Shown: positions 21,890 to 31,500 of the stretch, piece by piece
Layout: every line of letters starts with the position of its first letter
Position numbering within the stretch: position 1 is the stretch's first letter
Source: Mesostigma viride
Taxonomy: Eukaryota > Streptophyta > Mesostigmatophyceae > Mesostigmatales > Mesostigmataceae
DNA: 64,000 nt
Assembly (NCBI GenBank): GCA_009746045.1
Contig: RPFO01000213.1
Location: forward strand, 4,262,411 to 4,326,410
Direction: 5' to 3'
The notes under the pieces: generated by a model
Told to the model about the DNA's origin: nothing
What the model saw: the letters and a program-made list of their open reading frames with translations, nothing else
Database searches by the model: none
Position numbers and translations under genes: made by a program

Positions 21890-22530
21890 CTGCAGATGGT
21901 CAAGGACCTGCGCAGCTGCCAGCAGAAGCACAACGGCAAGGGGGCCTGGTTCTGGTACAAGCGCCTCGGGCACCCGGACGGCCTCGGCCGGCCCCACCGC
22001 CACGACGTCCCCGGCGCCCCAGCCAAGCGGCTTCGTACCTGGGCCACGGCCACGGCCGAGGTCGTGGGGACAGCTGCGCCGCCCCCACCCCTGCTCCCAG
22101 CCGCCGCCGCCCGCCCGGCCGCCCTGGCCGGCCCCGCTGGGCCCCCTGCCCCGCCTAGGTCAGCGGCGGACTACCTAGTCCCCCCGCTGGTCGGCCCACT
22201 TGGCGACCCGTCTGACATGCCTCCTTTCACCTCTCGCGAGGTCACGGAGGCGGTCCAGCGCCTGCGTTATGACGCAGCCACCGGCTCTGACGAGATTCCG
22301 GCCGCAGTTGTAAAACTTGCAGCCGAATTCGAGGACACAGGTGTTATGCTGCTCTTCCGGCCGGGACATCTGCAACCGCCTTCTGCTGTCGTCGCAACCA
22401 CCTCCCGCGGCCTGGCAACACAGTTTTCGCACGATGCTGTACAAGAACAAGGGGTCGCCTGCCGACCCCGGCAACTACAGAGGGGTGTGCATTCCAAGTG
22501 CCCCCCTCAAGCTTCTTATGCGGCTCAAAT
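21890..22530 (+). pseudogene. LINE ORF2 N-terminal RT fragment
   Basis: The frame from 21896 reads GAWFWYKRLGHPDG, a Pro/Ala-rich linker, then PPFTSREVTEAVQRLRYDAA and TGSDEIPAAVVKL. A second frame continues MLYKNKGSPADPGNYRGVCI. This is the start of a non-LTR reverse transcriptase domain (region 0-2, with K-x-K-G and N-YRG). It stops abruptly before the catalytic part at a (TTAA)n run (22511-22525). It complements, but does not overlap, the other RT fragments here. Confidence 0.8.
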
Positions 22531-22639
22531 TAATTAATTAATTTGTAACTTTCGTGTAATTACTTTCGATCTAATGAGATCAGCATAGTACTCCCGTACT
22601 CGGGAGGCATGCTATAGGCAAGACCCCTAGGGTCGATCG

Positions 22640-22791
22640 AGGGCACCATAGATAGTGAGAAGCTTGTTTTGAAGATAGCTTGGACCGGTAGGATTGCGTG
22701 TACCCATCCATCCATCCACCGGGGTCAATGCTCTGTGACTCCCCAACGGGAGCACAAGTTTAATTAATTAATTAATTAATTAATTAATTAA
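22640..22791 (+). mobile_element. Retroelement 3' UTR with short CATC seed
   Basis: AGATAGCTTGGACCGGTAGGATT leads to only three or four CATC units, then CACCGGGGTCAATGCTC, the hairpin ACTCCCCAACGGGAG and a long (TTAA)n tail. The same order, with about 313 CATC units, is seen at 56020-57384. So this copy shows the unexpanded state of the repeat. The tail is interrupted by a TTAA-flanked DNA element at 22792. Confidence 0.8.
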
Positions 22792-24528
22792 CCCGTGTTT
22801 TTTTACAACGCGATACATCGCGTTGTAGGGTTAGAACGCGATGTATCGCGTTGTAATCTGACACGTGGCAAACCTATTAAACATGCGATTTTTGGTCTGA
22901 AACTTTCAAGATAGGTCAGAAACATCTCATAGAATTCAAGAAAAAATCCTGGTATTTTTGGTATTTTTTTTGTGACAGCTGCAAACAAATATGTACCACT
23001 GAAATCAGGCATTTTCGCGGGACGAAGGTGAAGACGACGGCGATGGCGGCAGGTAGATCTCGCCAGTTTTCGCGCGAATTTCAGTGGCTGTTGGGTAGCA
23101 CGACCATGATGATGCGTTCAAAGGTTGATAATTAGGTTTCTACGAGTTTGTTGAGGTACCGGGGCAAAGGAAACGTAGTTTTTTCCAGTTTCTCACCCAA
23201 CTTTCATGCGGAAACCCTGGAAACCGGCATACATATTATTACGTCAAGACTCGGGTCTGCTGCTGCACCATGCTTGGTATTTCCATGGTGTTTCGACTTC
23301 TTAACACATGTTTATTCATTCCGAACGCCCGGACTCTCGGCTAAACCGAGATTTGTGCAGACTTTTATTGGGTAGCTCCGGGCATGATGGTGCCTGCAAA
23401 TAGCGTAAGGCGTGACCGTGGCTATTGCCACGGTATGCTGTATTTTCCTGGAAATGGCCTCTGCCACCGGCTCAATAGTGCTTGCAGGCGTAAGTATATC
23501 GTGTTTCTACCTAGTTTCTGCCAGTTTTCCACTTATTTCTACCGACCTCTGCCCAGCCTCTCTAAGACCGCCATCCTACTCGACGTTGCTTGCATGTCAG
23601 CCATAGCGGGTTGCAGTTGTGCAGTATTTAGGTGCTGTATACGTCGTCAAGCCGTGCATATATCGTGAGGATTGGATGTTGATGGTTTATACTGCGTTGA
23701 TTGTGCAAGAAGATCAGCTGGGTGCCCATAATCATGGTGTATAATCATGTGTTGTTAGCATCTTGCCACCATTTGCTAGCATGCATTCCAGCGTCATCTT
23801 TGCCTGCATGTTAGCTCATGGATCACTCAACCTATCCAAGCCTTGCATTACACGTGCCTCTTTCTTTCAGTATTGCACGCGTTATGGAATGAAAACCCAG
23901 CACCTCCATTCCCACGAGGCATGTGCTCAACACGTTGTGAGAGTGGATGATGCTTTGGCTATGGCTGCCTGATTCAGTCATATTAGGTCATCCATTCATG
24001 ATGTTTGATGCATGTTTGATGCAGTATAACTTATACAACACCTATTTTCAACGTTTTGACCCTCCAAGCTCACTATGGCCCCGTTTATGGGGCTCGGGTC
24101 GTTGCGTAATGTTGTCAAGGGCTCTCATGTTTCCCACTGCGTTGTACTGCGTTGTAATTGTGATGCTAATGAAAAATAGCTCCAGTGGCCCAATGGGCCT
24201 GAGTTTTGTTTCACAGAGCCTGCATATGTTGCCCATAGCTCGTGCAAGAAGCCAGATTTTTTTCATGAACCATTTGTGAATAAGCACATGACTTGTGACC
24301 TAGGGTCAAGAAATCGCGGTCATGGTCAGACCCCCCTGTATTCAAACCAGTGTATCTCTCTAATGAATAAGCATTTTGTAGGTCTGAGTAGCTCAAAAAA
24401 TCCTTTGATTTATGGGCTTTCAGGAAAGTATATACATGACCATGAAAAAAAATTTTCCTTAGGTGCTATACACGTTCTAAAAAAAGCTTACAACGCGATA
24501 TATCGCGTTCTAATTAAAAAAACACGGG
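22792..24528. mobile_element. TTAA-flanked TIR element, 1737 bp
   Basis: Starts CCCGTGTTTTTTT after TTAA (22788-22791) and ends AAAAAAACACGGG before TTAA (24529-24532): a perfect 13-bp TIR with a TTAA target duplication, as in piggyBac-type elements. Subterminal palindromes AACGCGAT-A/C-ATCGCGTT occur twice at the left end (about 22807-22853) and once at the right. No transposase ORF is recognisable. The interior 23030-23660 recurs inverted at 63290-64000. It sits inside the (TTAA)n tail of the preceding retroelement. Confidence 0.85.
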
Positions 24529-24532
24529 TTAA

Positions 24533-27084
24533 TTAATAGTACTCTCGTGGCATGCCCATGCGCATGACAAGCAAGTACTTACTTTCTTATCGAGACCTAG
24601 ACAGTTTAGCTAAAAAAAACTCGCGTTATCAGGGCAGGTGTTCCTAGCGGCCAGGAGTGTCTGGACAGCTGTAATCACTACTGCTGCGATCGCGAGCTCC
24701 CGCCATTTAACACGAGGAATCACCCTCAATGGAGCTACCATCATGATAGGTCATGTCAGTCATTACGTCAGCCAGGCCACGCTTCCAAACGTCCGAGAAA
24801 AGCTGAACACAGTGCAAAGACAAATACAAGATATCGCAGCAAGGTGCAGCGGTCGGCAGGAGCTAACAGCCCGCGTCTCGGACAGTACTGCCCGAAAAGA
24901 CGCCACGTGGCGGCGACTGGAAAAAAATTGGCGCACATGCATGATGTGGAAAATCGCCAAAGGTGAGCAGGCACCAGTGGTTTGGATGAGCATAGCGACG
25001 ACACGTGCGAAGAGACCATAGGGCTACGCATCGCGCACATGGACCGGCAGCCGGCTCCTGAATGAGTCCACATTTACGCGGATAAGATAAAGGCAGGCTC
25101 GAGCAACCATGGTCCAGATTCTCCAGGGATTTGTGGCATGCGCTGGTTGTCTCATCGATATTAGTGCACTGGTTGTCTCATTTCTGCCAGGTAACTCTCG
25201 GCCCCCGAGCGCGACTCGGATCATGATGCGCCTCCATGTGGAGGTCATACAGCTCAAGTACATGTAACCGAACAAAGCATGTACCCAAAACTACACAGCG
25301 CAAACTGGAACTGGAACCTGAGTTGAATGAAAGCTTCAAGTCCTTGAGAAGTGCACCACTTGGTCCTCCAAAAGCAAGGCCTGTGAGAAACAGAGAAGTA
25401 TCGACGCACAGGGCAGGCGTGGGGGAGTGTGACGTCGCATGTATGTGTGTGGCATAACATGGCATGTCATTTTATTTTCAAAGTCAGGAGCCATGCTTAT
25501 CGATGCGGCGAGGAACAGAGTGTACAGACAATTCTCGCACAGGTCCAGAAAAAACGTCCGTCTGCACAAATTCTGGGTGCTACCATTTTGAATGCATAAC
25601 ACACCCGTAAAAAAACTGTTGCTGCCTTGCTAGAATTCACATACTACCGACTTAGAACAATACCAATGCGACAACCAGCGCGGGCCTACCAAAATGGAAG
25701 ATTCTGACCATGGAGGTGACAGAATCTAGTAAACATTTGCTTATTGGCAGATTGGCTTATGCATCAGTATTGCAGCAGTACATCATGGCATATCCAGACA
25801 GTTGCATATGATATCGACATAGTTGTACACCAAACCAGACAAACACACATCGAGGTACCATTAAGAAAGTTGCATACGACATTGACATAGTAGTACCTGG
25901 CAAACCACACAAACGCACATCGAGCGAGCGGCCCATGGCAGCAGCCTTGTTTGCGCGCGGCTGCTGTGCCCCCATCAGGTGACTCGGCTGCCACGCGCCC
26001 GCCCTCTGCAACGCGATATCCCCCGCCACATCCGAGAACACCTCGGTGACAAGCCCCCCGCGATCACCCCACTCGGACCGATGCTCCATTCTCCCTCCGC
26101 CATGCTCACTGCTGCCCCCCGCCGCCCAATCCTGCAACTGTGACGCCGCCACCTGCACATGGGGCGGATGCGCCGGGGGATTCGAGGCAGAACCCCAGAT
26201 AATCCCCGAACCATGCCATCGCCACCACCCTCTCGTCCATTCAACCATGAATCGCGGGACAGTGAGCTGCCGTCCGCCACCATCCTGCCCGTCCCAAGCC
26301 CCCTGTCTGGGTGGTGGGCATGCTCCGATGAACCCTGCAGCCCTCCACGCGCGCCACCGTCATAAACACTCCTCCCTCCTTGTGACCGCAAATCCAGGGG
26401 GGACTTGCTATTGGGGCCACCCCCATCCCCATCCTCCCTTTGCCGCATCTCGCGAGCTCCCCCTCTCCCCCTGGCCCTGCCAAGCCAGCCCATCCCCCAG
26501 CCCTCTCTCACCCTCTGCCAGCCAGCCCCCTGGCCCCAACCCGACGTGATGGTGACCCGCGTGCGCCGAGGCTGCCGACCTTGCGTCCCAGGGTCCCTGG
26601 GTCCCTGCCCCCTCAGCCAAAACGGTCTCCATGCTGCCACCAAGGTGGGCTCCCGCCCTACCATGATCCTTTGCCTCTAGTAACCCCGCCCCCTGCCCCA
26701 TGCGCCTCTCGGGCAGTCCACCCCCCCCACTTCTCGCATGGACTTGCTGCCCCTCGGTGGCACAGGCGACCGACCGGACCACCGACCGGTCGTCTGGGGG
26801 GGCAACCCCTGGGGCCTCCCCCCCCTCCCTGGCAAGGTTGCGGTGGCGGTCATGTCCCGCACCATCGGCGCTACTACCACCTGTAATATGGGTGGGGGCA
26901 ATCGCTCCTACTGCTCCTACTGCTCCTACTGCTCCTACTGCTCGTCCTACTGCTCCTCCTACTGCTCCTACTGCTCCTACTGCTCCTACTGCTCCTACCG
27001 CATGGGGGCTATTCCCTGCGTTGGCATGCTTGGTGGGGCCACTAGCGGTTGTGCCCGTGCCCGATTGGGAACCGCTGCCGCTTG
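24533..27084. other. Unassigned low-complexity DNA
   Basis: No gene could be supported. Open frames at 24638-25021 (+) and 25757-26664 (-) overlap other frames and show no family motif. The GAGACAACCAGCGC motif appears reversed at 25139-25160 and 25162-25180 and, as a diverged fuller copy, at 25674-25720. A 9-bp (CTCCTACTG) repeat at 26906-26998 lies in a long open minus frame described separately. Confidence 0.45.
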
Positions 27085-27198
27085 TCACTTGCCCCGCTGC
27101 TGCCACGTGGCTGCCCCCAGGGCTCCCGCCGGCCTTGTAGTTTGGCGTGGCGCCTGCGGAGCTGTTGCGGGAGGTGGGGGGCTTGGACGCGGTGCCTC
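26408..27198 (-). CDS. Possible Gly/Ser/Ala-rich exon, function unknown
   Basis: Minus-strand frame open for about 790 nt. It begins after a strong pyrimidine tract and CTGCAG acceptor at 27200-27199 and reads GTASKPPTSRNSSAGATPN, a (GAV)n run, then a Gly/Arg-rich tail. The composition resembles spacers in the ELF3-like protein, but other frames are also open here. Spliced directly to the last phosphatase exon (28713-28611, phase 0), the acceptor would instead use another frame: EAPRPSPPPP... with a stop at about 27085. So either this is the phosphatase 3' exon with a 37-residue tail, or an unrelated exon. Low confidence. Confidence 0.25.
26906..26998. repeat. 9-bp CTCCTACTG microsatellite
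   Basis: About ten copies of CTCCTACTG or a shortened TCCTACTGC unit. On the minus strand it gives (Gly-Ala-Val)n in the possible Gly-rich exon; on plus it gives Cys-Ser-Tyr repeats, which are an artefact. Confidence 0.85.
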
Positions 27199-27889
27199 CT
27201 GCAGGGGGGGGGGAGTGTGTGTGGGGGGGAGAAGCACATTGGATGGGGTCATGGGATGGGTCAATGCTAAGGGACTGGCATGTGGACTGGGGGTTAGGGA
27301 TGGGGCAACGCAATGCACCAACGTTGCAAGAATTACCGCCCACTCTGATCCCAGTACGAATGTGGCTTGAGTATGAAACTAGTATCAAGGAGACAAACTA
27401 CTATAGTATGAAACTAGTATGCTCACAGTACATTTAGGGTGTGACGATCAGATGATGCTGTGGAGGGACAATTAACACTAACAAGTCTTGATGGTGTACT
27501 ACGACCAAACACAGTATGTTTATGGATTGAAAAGGAGGGTGAGTGGAGATATCAAGAGAAAGTAAAGAGAGTGGCGAAATACAGATAAAGTAAAGAGGAA
27601 GGCCGCTGTCTACGCGTGCTTCACTGTTTGACACACCAGCAGGCTGCGTGGTTGCCGGTGCGGGCATGAGCTTGAGGCGGAACGCTGGGTGGCTCACAGT
27701 GCGAGAGGCCTACAGGTCACCAACGGCGTGGCGACAGGTGCCCGTTTGACGGATGCCAGGAGATGGGTGGCCACAAGGAAAGGCCAGAGAGGGGAGGGGA
27801 GGCATGGTGGAGATGGGGGGGAGATAGGGGTCAGTTTAAGAGGGCAAATGTGAGATGTAGCTCGTGGTTTTACAAAGAGGCAACTGCAC

Positions 27890-28070
27890 CTTCAATATAC
27901 CTTCCTCATACCTTAGACACACCTTCCGTACAACTTCCATATAACCTCCACATCACTTCCAAATCACTTCCATATAACCTCCAAATCACTTGCATATACC
28001 ATCCGTGTACCATCCGTGTTCCGTCCGTGTTCCGTCCGCGTGACCTCCGTGTACCTTCCGTGAAGTATCC
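27890..28070. repeat. Degenerate CTTCCRTRTAACCTCC tandem repeat
   Basis: A run of 10-11-bp related units (ACTTCCATATA, ACCTCCAAATC, ACCATCCGTGT, TCCGTCCGTGT) covering about 180 bp. Origin unknown. No coding signal. Confidence 0.7.
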
Positions 28071-28387
28071 GCCTGAGATATTGCCCATCGCCTGCGCAGC
28101 AACCAGTGTGACAATCACGTTTAGGAAAACCTTCCTCTCTAGTGACCCCTGATTCAGCCGGCGTTGGGGCATACCCCTCCCAATTCCTTTCCCACACTCT
28201 TACCCGACGTCCTGTGAGTAACCATGGGCGCGAAAACGCTTGCGTGTCAACATGACAAGGGCTTGGAGGCAAATTCTAGAAAGACATCGATCTCCGGGGC
28301 CAGAAGCCAATACCGTGAATAATGCTGCCATCCCCCCATCCCCGTGTGACAAATATTCTGCCAATAGCTGCACTGGGCACTCCAAAC

Positions 28388-28452
28388 AAATAAATAATAA
28401 CAATAATAACAGTAATAATATCAATCACAATAATAATAACAATAATAATATT
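28388..28452. repeat. (AAT/AAC)n microsatellite
   Basis: Imperfect trinucleotide run AATAATAACAATAATAAC and variants. It lies downstream of the last confidently assigned phosphatase exon, in a possible 3' UTR or final intron. Confidence 0.9.
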
Positions 28453-28535
28453 TGTCCAGTAGGTCCCTATCGCCAAGCTGCTCCCCTTGTGTAGCTGCTC
28501 GTTCCTTGCTTCCCTCTGTCGCTGCCTATATGCAA

Positions 28536-31500
28536 CTAGCCCTGAAGACTGCCAGCCCCCAACGCCCAATCTGTTGCAAGTCTCCAATGCGCGCTGACGG
28601 GCTGGCTCACGTTCCACAGCCACTTTGGGATGACAGGCGGGATGACAATCTCCCCGCGGAACGACTCGACAAACTGCGACTCCTCGCGGGTGATGGCGCC
28701 CTCGCGCTGGAACCTGTCACGCATCACAAGCCAAAGTATTGACAGCAATAGATAGATAGATGGATGGATGGATAAGAAGTGAGCTAGATCATATTTCGAT
28801 TTTTCACGCCGACACTCATTTATGATTTATCATTATCGTCGCAGGCGCCCATAGATACGCATGCAGCCTACCACACACGGTGAGGCCGGACAAACCAAAA
28901 CGAAAGTGCCAGAAGGGAAAATATGCCCGGTTGGAATATCGTTAAGGCGAGATTCGATACTGCAGTAGGCCCTAGCGGTACGATAGGTATCGGCCCCCAC
29001 ACTACGACGTTTTAGTTATTATACATAGTGACGGAACCTTTTGGCCCCTTGGGCAATTAGGTCCGTCCAGTGTTTCTAGTAACGTGACGTTTTCGTCAAA
29101 TGTTGACGCAAAACACAAATTTCGCCATGAGACGTCAACATTTTAGGGTAAAACGTCAGCACTTTGACGCCAAAAAAATGCCGAATCGTCAACATTTTGA
29201 CTTTCGCGAAGTGTTCGTGCGTCAAACGGGTTTCGAACACAAGGGGCTCGGCGTCAACTGACGAGAGCCATGAGGCGTGGCGTCACTGGACCGGGGGGTA
29301 GGGGCGCAGCGTCCACCACTAGTACTTGTGCAATATACTCCTTGTTACTGGACTATACTTGCTGTCTGGAACATTCATGATACGGTGCGAAAATCTTGCC
29401 AGTTTGTTTGCCAGCAGGTCTTTCTGAGACACACATTGGGCACTTGGCACTGTTCTAGGCTTTGCCTGTCACGGTGCAGTGGAGGTAAAAGGACGCAGCA
29501 AGCCAGCAACAGATTACCGAGGGCAAATGCAGGCGAAGCGATACTTTAATGGTCGCAGCTCGCATTAGGTCGTTTCCAATGGATGCGTTTTACTTTTAAA
29601 ATATTGCGGTAAAGAATGGCTAACAAAAAAGGTGCTGTATCTTTCAAGTCAGAGTCCATCGCTAGCTTGTTTAAAAAGAAACTGGGTGGACCGGCTTCGG
29701 ATGATGCGGAAAAGGATGTCGTGGATGTTGGCAGGATTTTGGCGGATGATAGGCAGGGTAAGCACCGTCATGCCAAGCGGGCGAGAGAAGAGCTTGACGA
29801 GGCGGTTGATGCGGGGGAGAACGGAAGCGGCACTGAGAAAGCGCCTGCGGATACAACAACTGAAACTGCGGGACGAGGGTCGGCCGTCTCTGCCGGAGGG
29901 AAATCTGGGAAGAAAACTTCGAGCGCGGCAGGAGAAAGCAACCTGGCAACAACAAGCGGATCAGGCAGTTGGCTTTGATGGGCATAATGTTTGCAGAGTC
30001 TATAGGGTGCGGTCAGCCCTGCACTTTTGACACGTGTGACTTGTTTGTTTTATCCTACGGCTTATGCCCTAGAGGCACACTGGCAGAGTTGCACGGGCAA
30101 TGCATGTGATCCGGATTATATCATCATTATCATGTCTTATTTCCACGCGACTGCTGGGTTTTGATACAGTGGCTTTTTTAAAAAGGCTCAGAAAGTAATG
30201 CACTAATGCTATAATTTAATCATTTTAATAAATGCACGTTGTTGTGATACCAACACCACATGAGTCATGACGCCCCTTTCCCCTTCTGTTATCAATGAGA
30301 TAACGTCTATATTTGCAAGCTATTCCCCAAACTAGCAGGCCTAGGCCAGCCCCCCCCCCAAAAAAAGCAATCATCATGTTTGACGCTACGCCGGGGCAAA
30401 AAGTCAAACGTTGACGCTACGCCGGGGCAAAAAGTCAACATTTTGACGGAAGGGTCAGGGGCAAAAGTCAACATTTTGACGTTTCCTAAAAACCTCTACT
30501 AGAAACACTGGGTCCGTCACTATTTATCCGGCGAAAACCACTCGGCACTCGCCGGTATCAATGCCACGTTAAGTTCACGGGAACGTAGCGCGGAAAATAT
30601 ACCGGCGAGTAATTTTTGTTGGATAAATAGTGACGGACCTAATTGACCAAGTGACAAAAAGGTTCTGTCACTATTTACAAAGGGTTTTGGCCTTCTGGTA
30701 TTGATTCCTTCCGGTGTTCGGAAATACCCGTGTCACCACAGGGATTCGAACCCCCAAGTTACAAGGTCTTAGTTATTATAAATAGTGACGGAACCTTTTT
30801 GCCACTTGGGCAATTAGGTCCCTCTCTATTTGTCCGGCCCCACGCATGGGGCGCCCCTGTGGCCACGCCTTCTTCAAGCGCATGCACGAGTTGATGGCGC
30901 GTGCACGAGTTGACGGCGCGTGCACGAGGTGAAGGCGCATGCACGAGCTGAAGGTGCGTGCAATTAGCATTGGGCCTTGCCTTGTGAGGCCGTAGCTAGC
31001 GATGCATCCACAACTTGCAGCAAGCAAGCGACAGGGCAACCAAGGGGCCTAGCGCTTGACGCATGGCGGTGCAGAAGGGGCATCCCACAGGGTCAACATG
31101 CCCGTTTTCCCCCAAGCCCATGCCCGAGAGGGGGTTTGTGCTGATAACTGATCTCAGCAGCAATATTGGAATACTAGGCAGTGGGATAATAAGCGTGAGC
31201 AGTGCCGACTTGGATCACATACAGAGCGCGTGCGGGGCTCGGAGATGGACGCAGTTGTGCTAGTAATCACGATGCCACTAGGCACCGTTGAAAACAGAAC
31301 AATCTGTTCAAAAAGAGCACGTGCAGAGCTCAGTGATGGACACAAACTGTAGGGAACAATCATGACGCCAACAGGCACAGTTGAAACAGAACAAGATGTT
31401 GGAAATGGTACCTGCAGAACTCGGTGGTCGAGGCGGACAGCCGCCAGTTCTGAAGCTTGCGCAGGCACATGACCTGGCGGGCGTCGGCACGGGAAGGGGG

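Larger units (their letters stand above)
29035..30677. mobile_element. Foldback MITE hosting a nested hAT element
   Basis: Left arm TAGTGACGGAACCTTTT...CAATTAGGTCCGTC (29036-29067). After the nested element it continues GGTCCGTCACTATTTATCC (30511 on) and ends with the inverted arm GGATAAATAGTGACGGACC...GGTTCTGTCACTA near 30675. Without the insertion this would be a MITE of about 200 bp with long TIRs. A further partial arm of the same family is at 30784-30838. All lie within phosphatase intron 5 (28714-31411). Confidence 0.85.

Noticed and set aside
24638-25021. 127-aa ORF with coiled-coil-like LPNVREKLNTVQRQI
   Set aside because: No family motif, no splice context that extends it, and equally long antisense frames overlap. 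Insufficient to call a gene.
30730-30775. Possible tRNA or SINE head: GGATTCGAACC is the reverse complement of a pol III B box
   Set aside because: No A box at suitable distance and no cloverleaf with a paired acceptor stem could be formed around it. The motif alone is too short to call.
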